From contig NC_090132.1 in the NCBI RefSeq assembly GCF_040581485.1, positions 16,994,146 to 17,058,145 on the forward strand: a stretch of DNA of 64,000 nt. The letters run 5' to 3'. Below are positions 35,251-47,600 of the stretch, piece by piece. The number at the start of each line of letters is the position of its first letter. The stretch's first letter is position 1. Origin of the DNA: Linepithema humile. Taxonomy: Eukaryota > Arthropoda > Insecta > Hymenoptera > Formicidae. A model generated the notes under the pieces. That model made no database searches and was not told the origin of the DNA. It worked only from the letters and a program-made list of their open reading frames with translations. A program made the position numbers and the translations under genes.

Positions 35251-37001
35251 CCCCCGTTTTTCAGTTACTCCCGCCGAAGAAAAAAAAAAACTTGTGCGGC
35301 CCACGAAGCGACGCTTTAAGGAGACACAAATCTCGAATATCCGAGAACGGCGGTGAGTCCGCCGCCACCCTCGTCACCAGAGTTTTCCAACTCGCGTTTT
35401 CCCGCGGCGCGACGGCTTTGTTTGAGCGAATTTTTTTCCTTTCTTTTCCGACCCTCATGAGAGCGAGGAAAAAAGGGTGAGTGAATTATGTATGCGGAAT
35501 AAATAATCGCGGTGAAAAAAAATTGGGCGATGGCACGCGCCGCTCTGGTAAAAAAGCCGGGGTCCGCGAATACGCTGCGAACAATGTTACGTGAAACTAC
35601 TCGGGGAGACTGCTGTTCGGACTAGTTCAAACCGAATTCAGACCGACGCCGGTGATCCAGACAGAGCCCGAGCTGGACTCGAGCTGCGATGTAGTACTGC
35701 TCCGTAATACTTTTTCCGTTACTTTCATTAGCTGTTCGCGGATTATGCAAAACGGAATTGTGCAAATGCAGCTTAGGAAAACTACCCTTTTTTACAAGCT
35801 ACGAAAGTATGCATCTAATTTCAAGCGATAATACATCTTTTAAAAAGACAGTTAAATAATTTTTAATTTCAATGAGAAGTTAGCTGCATTTTCAAATATC
35901 GAGTTAGACGCACAACAGAAATAATGACTTTTATATATTTAGGATTATTCTGTTAAAATCGTAAAGTAGCTTACATCGTTGTGAAGCCAGATCTCGCTAT
36001 AACATTCTGCTCCCATAAACAAGTTTCCGGCCTCAGAGACGAAATCTGGTGAAATTCGAGACGGGTACAGTAGTCAAATACAAAATGCAATTATATAAAT
36101 GCAGTTTAGTCGCGCCGAATAAAACAGTATTAACTCGCGCGAGGCTCGCATAGAAACGGCGCGCGCGTTTCCTCATTTCACGAAGCGTTTATGGAATTCT
36201 CCGAAATATAATTAAAACATTATTCGGTCCTCATCGTCGACGATTACGTTTCACGCAACTCAACACATTTCCCATTTACGATGGGCGAGTTTCGCTATGC
36301 CGACGAAACAACGACATGTGAAAATAAAAAAAAAAGAATTAAAAAATCGCCTGAAATAACACTTTTTCCGATCCATTAAGCCGGCCGATAAGCCAAAGCA
36401 CGTACCGCATACGCTCTTTAATTATCATCGACAATATTGTCATCGCAAATACTTTTCCGTCAGGCGTATGGGTTAATAAAGCCTACCGTCCCTTTTCCCT
36501 CTCTGTTTTATCGCGGCGAAGCAATTTGTATAGTCGAGCATTTGCGTCTCGTTATTGTGAAATACATTGCAAAATTTTTCGCACGGCATGAACAAAAAAA
36601 AAATGCGATGAGCCCTGGTGCCCAAAAAAGTTGAAGCTACACAACCATATCCGTTTTTCGACAATGCCGATAAACGACGCTGCCGTTTGCTGCATGCCCG
36701 TACCATATCCGCAAATTGTGGATCAGGAATATACGTCCATCTGCGTATTTAATCATATAATACGTACAATGCAATGTGGTTTCGCCACTCCGAACGCATA
36801 CAGTAAAATCCATAGTAAAACTCCGATTCGTGCACGCATTATTAAAAATACATTCCACCACGTACTTTCTTAATATACTCGTCCGTCGAATCGTCGCATA
36901 TTTCTCCAACTAACAGCCCGAAATTATTTTTATAGCCGAATAACGTCTGACCATTCGAAGCACGCTCGGTCACGCGTATTTTCATTTAGCAAAAATCGAA
37001 A

Positions 37002-37029
37002 CGCGCGCGCACACACACACACACACACA
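37002..37029. repeat. (GC)n-(AC)n compound microsatellite
   Basis: A short GC run continues directly into about ten AC dinucleotides. Confidence 0.95.
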
Positions 37030-37693
37030 TGCATACGTACACATCGCTACGTACATCTCGTTCGCGTATCGCCGACCGATAACGGTCCGAATTTCGCGAG
37101 ATAACGACTCGTTAAAGTAATAAGCGATTTATTGCCGGCAATTATCATAATTGATTTATCGTGTCGATACGATGAGGCGGACGATTCGGCGCACAGGAGG
37201 GAAGCCCCGAAACGCTTCGCGGTACGGTCGTTAATACATCGTTAATGCGAGCGGGCTAAATCAGGCGAGAAAGTACCCGTGGGACGGGCGGGCTTCATGG
37301 CGCGGGTGCCGTTTTTCATCGGCAAATTATGAAAAATCGTCCCCGGATATCGCGCGACGCTACTTGCCGAGCGGCTTAATTCCATTATGCCGCGCGTCTG
37401 GGACCGCCGCTTTTTAATGCGACGCGGAAACGAGCTTAGCTCGTATAATAAATGCCCGTCGCGCAATCAGCGCGTTTATTCTGATCTATCGGGTATATTC
37501 ACGCACTCGCACGCAGCCAGCCGACCGTGCGCTGCCCGTCGTCTCGGTTCGTCGAATAACATATTCGACGATTTACAACTGGACGGTGTGATACGCGTCG
37601 CTTGACCGAGCGACAAAAGTTCATCTCGATTTTGTCGATGTTTAGATAACGCAACCGACAATATTAATCCGTTCGATGAAACGGGACAATTAC

Positions 37694-37718
37694 AAGAGAG
37701 AGAAAGAGAGAGAGAGAG
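37694..37718. repeat. (GA)n microsatellite
   Basis: GA repeat with one AAAG interruption. Confidence 0.95.
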
Positions 37719-38794
37719 CCGTTAGTGTAACAATAACATTTGTCCATAATTAACGTTCATCGGATTAATGAACCCTTTTCCAACCATTTGTAAATTAACA
37801 AGCTTCGAAAAGTCTATTAAACTTCTAACGTTTCGCGTTGATTTTCTTTTTATGAAGTAGAGATAGCTGGAAGTAAACGCGGAACTCGGTATAAAACACC
37901 GAGGCGCGTAAAAAAAATTAATAAACGGCCATCTACCACAATACAAATCACGCACTTTTCATGTTACAGAATTACAATTACTTCGGCGGATAGCGTAACG
38001 TCGTGCATGCGCAGTCGTAAAAAAAAAAAAAAATGCGCGACACGAAATTCTTGCGTTACTTGCGTTTAATGCCGCGACAGAATCCAGTGCGCTCGCTTCC
38101 TAAGGGATGCACCGCGGAGATTAGGGCCATTTTCACCCATGCTTCTGTCAGTATAGCTTAGGCGTGCCCATGGGGCCGTTATCGTAGAAATTCCGCGGGA
38201 AACGAGGAATAGCCCGTTTGTCGAGGCCCCGTATATGCACGTACGCCCTGAGCTAGGTACGCCGGAGGGTAGTAAGCAAATAATCCAATCAACCTTCGTC
38301 GTCCGATGAGAGGGCTCTGCCATTCTGTCATGTTCTCCCAGCTTCTCTTATGCATTCCTCCGTAAGATGCAAAGATGGGAGTAAAGAGAGAACGGTAATT
38401 TTGAAGGAGGTGAATTGTGCCATAAAGTTAGTTATTGCAGAGAAGAAAAATTTACTGGCGCAAAATAAATTTTATACTGTTGTAGCAAAATAGATTGATC
38501 TTCATATAGATAGCAAGGAGTGTTGCGGATATTAATTTTAATTGCCGAAAATAATTGTGCTAAATCTGCTAAATTGTGTTGCTATTATAAATTGATTTTT
38601 ATTTTGCCATTAAAATTTATATTAGCAGCAACAAGCTGCAATATGCATTTATTGGAAAGAAATTATTTCACTGCAGCAGCAAATTATAAACAAATATACC
38701 CAATAAAGTTTTTGAATTTTGAAGGAGTTTTTGAATGTTTAATGTACCAGCTATTTCTTGTAACTGCAAATAAAAATTGAAAATTTTTTATATA

Positions 38795-39190
38795 CACTCA
38801 AAAAAATATTTCGCTGATGTAGTTAGATTTCTAGATATCGCAACAAGAATGTATCGCTATTTTTCGTATCTGTGAAAACATTGTTTGTCACATATAGAAT
38901 TTATAGCAGTAATGTTCTAGCAATAGCTTCTGAAAAATTTAGGTACCATTGCTAAATGTTATTCATTGCATGATCTAACACGTGATTGATCTTATATAGA
39001 TAGGCGCTTTAGAGAAACTTTCTTTTTAAAGTTCACAAACAATACAGATATATATTCTGTTTCTGTCATCTAAACTGATTAAGTAATTACATATGCAATA
39101 TCACAACAGTTGCTAATCATTTATCTGTTTTAGTTAATTTTTTACACCTAGAAAATTTTAGCTATTATTGCAAAATCATTTTTTTGAGTG
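38795..39190. mobile_element. 396-bp MITE-like element with TA duplications
   Basis: The left end CACTCAAAAAAATATTTCGC and the right end, read inward, CACTCAAAAAAATGATTTTG share 13 identical terminal bases. A weaker inverted match extends to about 42 bp, with TCTAG near its inner limit. TA flanks both sides (38793-38794 and 39191-39192). No transposase frame is present, so it would have been mobilised by a Tc1/mariner-type enzyme from elsewhere. Its termini differ from those of the 18.8-kb element after CACT. Confidence 0.75.
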
Positions 39191-39192
39191 TA

Positions 39193-41458
39193 AAATAAAA
39201 ATGACAATTTCTCTTTGAAAATCTCTCAATCTAATTGAGTAGTTATTGCTTGCCAAACTTGTTCCTCAATTCCATTTTGCGTTCTTTTTCCGCAATCTGC
39301 CCTCTCTATTCCTTCTATAGACCTCATCGACACCCTCTCAGCCATCGAGAAATCGCGAGAGAGTAATTTCCCGTGATTAATAACCTTCTTTTCCTGATTT
39401 TCTTCTCCCTGCCGAAAGAAATAGCGGGAGAAAAAGAAAGAACGACGGAGATCCACGCAAAATATATCACCGCAAGCGATTATCTTACTATTATCCTATT
39501 TTTATTATTAAGTCTGTTATTTCAAAGAAACGAACAAACAACAAACTAACTTTTAAGCTAATATTAATACAGCATATTCCCTTTGAACGGTATCTACACA
39601 TACGCGATCTAGCGTAATAATCATGCAATTGAATAAATTACTATATCGACTGATTAATTTACGCGAACGTTATACACTAGTTAACTGACTGAAACAACAA
39701 ACACTACATAATTGCTCGAGTACCCAAGTTCGATTTCAATGTTATTTCTGCCCTGCAGGAAACAGTGTAATGTTTTATCGCAAAGTTGGTAACGTCGAAG
39801 TTTAATTTAGCGTCGCTTCCGATATCGTCTATAAATTCATAATATTTGCCTTCTATTCGCGTCGCCCATTCGTGTTCTGCAAACATCTATATTTGTCCAA
39901 CGACATGCTATAATCGCTACAATCAGTACGAAATGTCAATATTAGAGAAGATTATTCGCTTATATCTAAATCATTTCATATCAAACCTTGTTTGTCGCTC
40001 CAAAATTTTGATAAAAATTATTTTTAATTAAATTCTTTCAAAGTGACAATTTTGGGCGCACGCTGTTGTTACATTCAACACTCCTTGATTAAAGTTGAAA
40101 AATATACGGACGCAAATGTTTGTGTTCAAGCGACGTGTAATTATTTCGATTGATTAAATATGCTCAGGGAAACAAAGATGAAAGAAGCTCCTTTGAGCCT
40201 CCGAGTTTCTCTCTGAGATTTAGTCGACCGAGGCAAGCGAAGCGTAAACATATTAACAAAGCCCCTCGCATTTTTTTGTCAAAGTCCACCGAATAACGGC
40301 ATAAGGCGCGCTTTGAGTGTGTCAATTTAATTCAAGAAAGGCAGATTCCCTTTTTCTGCGTACCTCGTTTACACTTTATAACGTGGCCCCGCGATAAAAG
40401 AGGTTGCAGGTGATAACTTTGCATCTTAAATGTGTAATATTTAAGGTAGTAATTATTAAACAAGAAAATATAGAACTGCGAGATAAAAAGCGCGATGTAT
40501 CACTAAATCCCTCCGCATAAAACATTTTGTCGTTTAGATCCGTGAAGTCATAATATAAAATCTGGAATTTATAAGAGTCGGAAAAACTGTAAAATCCTTA
40601 ACAAAATAATAATTATTATAGTAAAGCATCTCAATTAAAAAGTGTGTTGGGCGATAAATTAAAAAGTCTAATTGTTATTATGTAATTACGAACCGCAATA
40701 TAACGAATGAGCGCGCCCATAAATAACGTAAAACGCTGCTGCGTGGCTACAACTATCAAAAGAATTTCGTACTATAAAATTATTAATACGCGTGATATAA
40801 AACAATATATGCTGGTATTTCATTTACTTGTAGCACGCTACAAATAGGGACGATACAACAATTAAAATCGTAATAATGAAATTACCGGTGCATCCGCGAT
40901 CATTGTTGCTGGAAATTTCGTTATTACGTAATTAACGTATGATACGATTTAACGAGCGATCCGAAATTATTTCGTTCAATTAAAGGCAAGATTACATCAA
41001 TTCGTCGAGAAATTTGCATTATTACCGTCCGTTCCCGCAGTAATATCCTGTAGGCCGACCGGTCGGGCACGATCGATGAATTATGTTATTATTTTGAATT
41101 CGCAAGAGGCTCATTTTCAACGGCTTGACGCTACGAGTGCCTTAACAAGGCAAAATATGAAAAAGAGTATGCTCACAGAGCGCGTGCTTATCTCGCCGTA
41201 ATCCAATTAACTTTAGTTTCTCAAGCTCTCGACAGTGCACTCTGGAGTGGCACTCTATTAAAGCGCACTATGCAGCGCCCCTCTTCAAACGCGATCCTGC
41301 CGCCGCTAGTAGCACGCTTGCACTTGCACGCGCGTGCCACGTAGTTGCTACATTCCGTAAAGGACAAGCAGACGCAGGGATTACTGAACTCGAGAGGCCA
41401 AACTAACAACTTGAGTGCTCGCCAAGTCAACACCGATACCTCAACGCTATCCCGCGGG
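39193..41458. other. Non-coding region including an AT-core-rich block
   Basis: No supported gene. 40790-41130 is dense in TAATTA, GTAATAA and CAATTAA cores separated by CpG-containing sequence, an enhancer-like texture. The second copy of the 34.0/40.4-kb dispersed repeat lies within it. Confidence 0.55.
40325..40430 (+). repeat. Dispersed repeat, copy 2 (partner at 34.0 kb)
   Basis: Ends in GTGATAACTTTGCATCTTAA, 19 of 20 bases identical to 34022-34041. Upstream TTTAATTCAAG and TACACTTT match in order. Confidence 0.55.
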
Positions 41459-41530
41459 TCGTGATGTCTCACGTGATATTCTCAAAACCGATCGGCAAAT
41501 ATACACAGCGAGTCCCTAAAATTGCGGCGC
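41459..41530 (+). repeat. Copy 1 of a diverged local duplication flanking a palindrome
   Basis: GATATTCTCAAAACCGATCG and GGCAAATA correspond to GTATATTTTCAAAACCATCG and GACAAATA at 41692 onwards. The two copies flank the 60-bp palindrome. Confidence 0.6.
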
Positions 41531-41586
41531 GGACTAACAAGATCACACACGGTTCGGTAAAATATCCTTTTAACTCGGGAAAATGT

Positions 41587-41646
41587 ACGATCTATCTTAT
41601 ACATGTGCATGTATATATGTACATGTACATTTATGATATAGGTCGT
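41587..41646. repeat. 60-bp imperfect palindrome
   Basis: Position-by-position comparison with its own reverse complement gives 24 matches in each 30-base half, and several of the mismatches would be G-U pairs in RNA. It starts ACGATCTATC and ends TATAGGTCGT, with TGTACATG-type repeats in the centre. There is no spacer loop, so a cruciform could form. Confidence 0.85.
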
Positions 41647-41673
41647 CGTGGTTTATTCACAAATTTAATCCTG

Positions 41674-41745
41674 AGCGCTTTGACGTCAATGTGGTATATT
41701 TTCAAAACCATCGACAAATAAAATCGATGAGATATATTGGAATAA
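41674..41745 (+). repeat. Copy 2 of the diverged local duplication
   Basis: About 215 bases downstream of copy 1, same orientation. Core block TTTTCAAAACCATCGACAAA. Confidence 0.6.
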
Positions 41746-42617
41746 GTCCGCAAAGTTGCAATGTGAAATAATAAAACCGTATCTTTGCCGCAATGCAAAA
41801 TAATTAATAAGTGTTCTTTACCTTCTTTTAATCAGTATATTTCAACCGGCAAATGTGCAATTTGATATGCATACGTGACGTATAAATCATGCTTTTTGCA
41901 AGAATTTTTATGCTGTTTTTTATTCGCTATTTATTTGAATATTTTTGTTTTTCCAAGAAAATGTCAAAGTAATATAAGCGTCTAACGAGCTTGAACAACA
42001 GATCGATAAATTAGAAAATCACAGCGAATGATTTACTTATCAATATCATGCTCCAAATATGATTTAATATCATGTTTACGAAAAAGATCGCTTTCTAATG
42101 TGATGTCGCAATTTCTTAAAAGAGATAAGAGACTTTGTAAAAATCACTGATCGGAAGAGAAATGTGATAACTCTCGTGCAAGATAGACGATAAGTTGAAG
42201 AGAGAAAAAGCGGCGAATTTTGAGAAAAAGACTTGTAAAAATTTGGAGAAGTGTTGGTGAGAGAATTTTGGATAAAAAAATATCAGACTACGAATATACG
42301 AACATTGTTTGCAGTTTACGGATTTTCGATAATAGATTGTTAACTATTTTGTATTTTTTTCTTTTTTTATATATTAAATTGGCATACTTGAAATTGGCGT
42401 TATTTCGTTTCTAAAATCTTACAGTCATTTAAATAACTAAAAATGAAAAAAATTTGTAAAACGTGATTATATGTGATTGAGTTAAATTTTAAGACATGTC
42501 TTTTAAATTTTTGAATATTCTATTCAAAATTATAAAGGTCTTAGTTTAGCAATATTTCTCTTATCGTATTGTGTTTAAATATAATTGTTTCTCGATTGTT
42601 TGTTTCACACAATTGAT
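41746..42617. other. AT-rich non-coding stretch
   Basis: Frequent stops; nothing recognised. Confidence 0.6.
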
Positions 42618-42723
42618 AATTTTCGTCACTTCGCAAACACATAAATATTGAATCTTTCCATTTAATATTGTATTGTATAAGTCGATTTTGCACATAGCAA
42701 ATATTACAAATTGATGTGGTTTA
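42618..42723 (+). repeat. Copy 1 of a 105-bp diverged direct repeat
   Basis: Contains ATATTGAAT, CATTTAATATTGTA and GCAAATATTACAAATTGAT, each nearly identical to 43661-43764. Identity is about 80 percent overall by eye. No open frame is conserved between the copies. Confidence 0.9.
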
Positions 42724-42782
42724 AAATTCCAAATAATATCAACGGTTTTGAAAATATAAAAGAAAAATGCATAGAAGTACTG

Positions 42783-42783
<1 letters not shown>

Positions 42784-42815
<32 letters not shown>
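42784..42815. repeat. (GT)n microsatellite
   Basis: About sixteen perfect GT dinucleotides, shortly after repeat copy 1. Confidence 0.97.
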
Positions 42816-42816
<1 letters not shown>

Positions 42817-43660
42817 TTCAACATCGATATTAATTGTATATTTACAACATTTAGTAATACCAACGCAACTCCTTGTTTTGCACGTTATTGCTTGGCAAAA
42901 TTTCTTCGCATCTCGGTGGCGCCCATCGACATGCCGATATAATCCGATTTTATTGATACATAAACGTTACGCGACAGATATCAGTAAGTCCCATGGCGCG
43001 CTATGAAGACCGTCACCTGCGGAGTAGTTAATTTTGATCCATTGCGTTGTTTTGCCGTATCGCCTTTAAACGATGTACAATGCGATCGTTCCCATAACAA
43101 TTACCCGCGTCGCTCGCGCGTATTGACACGCCGATATACACGAGATCACGCTTTACGCTTACGACAGGATATATTCCGCGAATGCAAATTTTTGAATCAC
43201 GTAAAGCGATGCAGAAACGTGCCAGAAATATCGACACGATGTGTCATTAAGGCCAGATTGCTGTATCAGTTTTCGGCGTTCAGGCGATTATGCAAATGCG
43301 CGACGCACGACAATTATTTCGAATTAAATCCAGTCTTAATCGTGATTCGAATAACGCGCGGCAGGGCAGAGCTGAAATTTAAATCCGAACGACGAGCGCG
43401 CGTGTTTTGTTTTTACAAAGCGTATTGCAATTCGGCTTTATTTCCCGGTCGTCTTATTACATATTAAAAGATATCATGTTTGTTCTGCATTCATGACAAA
43501 AATCGAGTTTTTTAAAGCATTTCAAGAATTGTTTTGCATCTGATTTTCTGCTTTTAATATTTTTATTTTTAGAAGAAAATGATATTTCTGATATTTTTGG
43601 AAAGTAAAATTTTTTTATGTTGTGTGTATTTCTCATATAAATTTGATTTATACTAACTAA
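42816..43660. other. Non-coding stretch between two repeat copies
   Basis: Contains a 154-codon frame at 43003-43467 on the plus strand (MKTVTCGVVNFDPLRCFAVS...), CpG-rich, without recognisable domain, signal peptide or splice boundaries. It is listed here and not called as a gene. Confidence 0.5.
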
Positions 43661-43764
43661 TAATTTCGTCTGCGAAAACACAAAAAATATTGAATTTCTG
43701 CATTTAATATTGTAGTGTAGATCGGTTTTTGCACACAACAAATATTACAAATTGATATAGTTTC
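43661..43764 (+). repeat. Copy 2 of the 105-bp diverged direct repeat
   Basis: 1.04 kb downstream of copy 1, same orientation; the strongest block is CAAATATTACAAATTGATAT. The size and separation would suit either two insertions of a short repeat or the remains of terminal direct repeats, but no polypurine tract or primer-binding site was recognised between them. Confidence 0.9.
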
Positions 43765-43983
43765 AATAAACTAAGATTCCTAAATAAACTAAATAAACAG
43801 ATTACAAAATTTACGTATCAGAAGAAGCTGCGTACAAGATTTGCAAAATAAATTCTTGGACACCGCATCAACATCATAACATCTTAAATAGTTAGAAATT
43901 CGAAATTAAAAGGAGTAAATAGAATAGATCGCGTTTATCTAATTCCATTTTCTCATTTTCATCACTCGAAGAATCTGCTGTTA

Positions 43984-43999
43984 TACACACACACACACG
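43984..43999. repeat. Short (AC)n microsatellite
   Basis: About seven AC dinucleotides. Confidence 0.9.
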
Positions 44000-44300
44000 C
44001 TGTAATATCGAGTGACTTTCATCCCTCGTCTGCACTCGAACCACATTTAGTGCCTTGCGGAAGACAGTGAAATTCGCAACAAGTACCTATTATGCATGAT
44101 GAGATTTACGCAGTCGACCGAGAACAAACGATCGCGAATGCAAACATTGAGGGTGCGCCTGCGTTTGAGATAATTCCGCGGAGAAACGCTGCACCGCTAC
44201 GAGATCCCCTTTAAGCAATGCTCAACACGGGAAGTGCTCCATAATAATAATTATCTATGCATCCATTCACACGCCAGTGGCCGGTGGGAAGAGCGTAGAA

Positions 44301-44314
44301 GGAGGAGAGAGAGA

Positions 44315-44355
<41 letters not shown>

Positions 44356-44398
44356 CAAGAGAGAGAGAGAGAGTGAGAGAAAGAGAAGAGGCAGAGAC
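44301..44398. repeat. 98-bp GA-rich polypurine tract
   Basis: GA repeat with AAAG and AGCAAG interruptions. It encodes only Arg-Glu or Ser-Leu runs, which explains the overlapping frames. It is paired with a CT tract 234 bases downstream. Confidence 0.97.
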
Positions 44399-44428
44399 GA
44401 CATACATGTCCAGGTACCGATCGTGTGG

Positions 44429-44450
44429 CGTTCACGCACTTACGTGAACG
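44429..44450. repeat. Perfect 8-bp hairpin between GA and CT tracts
   Basis: CGTTCACG and CGTGAACG are perfectly complementary around a 6-base loop CACTTA. TGAACGTACGTT follows directly. Confidence 0.8.
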
Positions 44451-44628
44451 TGAACGTACGTTACAAACAGGAGGACTATGTAAATTCTAGGATCATATAC
44501 CGCGATACAGGCGAATTAACTGACGTACGTGCCGACTGGCCGCTGCCGATGTAATAGCTTAAGCCGTTTACACATCGTCGACGTATGTAAACGCGTGCGC
44601 TCCGTCCGCGCCTGTCTCCCTGCTTCTA

Positions 44629-44631
<3 letters not shown>

Positions 44632-44674
<43 letters not shown>
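44632..44674. repeat. (CT)n microsatellite
   Basis: About twenty-one CT dinucleotides, ending with one CTGT. It is complementary to the GA tract at 44301. Confidence 0.97.
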
Positions 44675-44675
<1 letters not shown>

Positions 44676-47600
44676 TACACGCACAAGTATACGTATACAA
44701 TATATGTGTGTGCGTGCATTTCGCGGGTCAATGTACGCGCACGCCACGGACGCGTGCAGCTATTGAAATAAGCCGTGAAGGACATTCGATGATACAATTT
44801 GCATTTTGCACGTATACGCGCACACTCTTCTCGCGAGCATTCTGCAAGGGACGTTGATTTAATAAAATAGCGCCACGAAAAATTTCAACTAATTTTTTTT
44901 TACATCAAAACTTTGGATATGTTAACATAACATTTAGGATATCAACAGTAACGAGAGTGACGAGAGTATCATATTTTACCCATAATAACAATGTAAAATA
45001 ATAATATTATCGATTGCAATTCGAACGCTTTCCGTGATTATTAAAAAAAATGAACAATAAACGACAAAATAAAAAATAAGTCTCAAACGCGGAGTTACTG
45101 ATCTATCATGCTTTGTAGGTTATCTTTGCGCACGGCAACAGAGAAACTAACTCTTCAATGAAACGGCTTGTATGTCACACAAATGTACAGACAGTAGAGT
45201 TGACGTGGAAATCCATACGTGTAACACATAAAACCGTACAAGCCGATGAAGATCTATAGCAACGACGCGCGACATACTCGTTTCGCGCTCGCGGAAAATT
45301 ATAGGCGAATTCCGTGAAAATTCCTGGCTGAAAAGCACAGACCTTCCGACTGTTTGTATCGCGGGTGCATCGCGAACATGCGTTTTATAATCGCTGGCGA
45401 AAAAAAATATAATAGCTAATACATTTTTGCTCGTGGCAGCGATGTGACATCCGGAAACGAGATTCAAGAAGAGATTAAGCTTTAAGCGCGGAAATAAATC
45501 TTTACGTAGTCCGCTTTACCGAAGATAAAAGCTCGACGTTTAAAAAGTAATAGAATTCAAGAAAGTCTGTCCGGTGGAGCCAGTTAGCTCCTGAATTTAT
45601 AATAAAGCCTGAATGAATAAAAGTGCGCTGTGATTTACTACTTAACTAAAGATAAGTAAGAAGCTGCCCCGTTCGATAAATCGTTTTCTTTTACGCTTTG
45701 TAATTAAGCAGCGACGGCACTTTTATCTTTAAGCGCGTCCTCCCACACCGCGCCGAGAAAATTGTTCTTAAAATTAATTAATTAAAATTCTTCAAACGTA
45801 GTTCTTGCAAATTCTGAGATATGGAATGAGAGCAGAACGTATTGTAATATATATAACTGGTTTAAGCAAATTTATGAAATTGTATTGAGAATTTTTATTT
45901 TAGCTAGGAGTGCACAATATATTTTTGTATTCAATTATAGCGCGTCAAGATCGAATAAATTTACGAGAACGGTGGGAACGAAATGATTTTCGCGCGAGGA
46001 ATACGCCGGCGCTTCGTCGCGACCATTTATATTATTTCGGATACAAGATGCGCCGGGAAAATCCATTTCGGTTTCCAGTCACTCCGGACGATCTCTGGAG
46101 CGCCGGCCCGAATCTTGTCGTCGGAAGTCGTATGCTGTCGATCTGACGAATGGGACCAATAGATCGCAGCCGCTTTTGGCGTGGCGCACTTTTAAACTCC
46201 GTCGATTTCGCGAAAAGAAACGAATACCTATAAAAAAAAGAAAGAAACGCGAGCAAACGTCCGCTCGATGAGGGAGAGATGAAAAGGAACGAGAAGTGGA
46301 ACTGTCGGATCGACGAATGGCGAAACGACAGTGGCGAAGGAGAGCAGGACGCGCGAAACGCGTCGTACCGGAAATAAATCGCAGACCCCGCTGCCATAAT
46401 CTCGCTCGCGTTGCTCGCAAAAAGCTCGCGCAATATGGCGCTACCCGGTTTAGCTTCTCCCAATTGTGCATCGTTGTTCCCGAAGAAGACTCATCAGTTC
46501 TGAGACAATGTCCAAGGTTTCTTACTGCGAAAGTGGTTTCGCGTTATAGATAATAACTCCCGAAGCTGACAGTAATGCTAATATTGATTACACGGCGCGA
46601 CAGTAAACTGAAAGATTAATGGATGCAAAAGTAATTTCGCTCGCAACAGATGTGAACTTCTAATTGAGCCGTAGAGCAAAATAATGGCATAAGTCGATAA
46701 TAATATATTTCACAATGTGTCTGCTTGTGTAATGAAATTTAAAGTACTTTTTGTATCAATTCCTATCTTCGCGAGAATAAAATAATCTATTGCAATAATT
46801 TAATTCGACTTTATAGATATCTACTTATACCTCAAAATGAAACAAATGTTATTTATATTTAATTGCTATCCTTTTAACTCTATTTTTTATCTCTACTTTT
46901 ATTTCCGTTCGATCATTTATTTGTGGAAATGCGAATAATTTTGTCTTGATGTAATTCTAATATTTCCACTCATCATCATAATTAGACTGATGCTTGGCAC
47001 GTTTCGCGAACAAAATGCAGAATTTGTTTCAACTGACGATAAAGTGACATGATATCGCATAAAGTGATAACACGAATTACATTGCTGCAATATATTAACG
47101 CATGACGGACTCGGGTAATTGAAACATTTAACACTCCATTACGGTAAATACGCGTACTTTGCAGCGAATTAGCTACTTGTAATTACGGTTTGTGTGTACA
47201 CACGGTTCCAATAAACTTTATATCTTCCCGCTTGACAAATATCGCTTTGATACTGTAAACTTTATGCCCCATAAATTTGCGGAATAATTCATACAGTTGG
47301 ATTACGCAATAAGAACTTTAAACCAATTGGCTGATAAATTGTATGCAATGTACGTTGATATGAGTAAAGAAACGTAGCTTCTCTGAATTTCTATATTTAG
47401 AATTCATTGAATCTTTCCACTTTTTCATCTAAATTTTAAAATATCGCAAAATTAAAGAGTCACTCGTCCAAGATAAAAATAATGAAATAGCTCTTTTTTG
47501 TGTCCACCATACACAGATTTACATAAAACGTAAAAAAAAAAAGATACAACAAAAGTTTATGTAAATCGACTTTCGCTAAATGTCGGAATTTGATTGTTAT

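Larger units (their letters stand above)
35251..38792. other. Non-coding region with a CA microsatellite and CpG-rich block
   Basis: No supported gene. The open frame at 35139-35480 (113 codons) ends at a TGA that is part of a donor-like AGG/GTGAGT at 35477; it contains a poly-Lys run from an A-tract and no recognisable domain. 37040-37260 is CpG-rich with TAAT and ATTATC-type cores. The CA and GA tracts are listed separately. Confidence 0.55.

Noticed and set aside
43003..43467. 154-codon plus-strand frame
   Set aside because: No recognisable domain, no splice or promoter context, Cys/Arg-rich as expected of CpG-rich chance frames. It is described within its region entry only.
44211..44554. 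Lys/Arg/Glu-rich frame and its Ser-Leu complement
   Set aside because: Produced by the GA-rich tract at 44301-44398.
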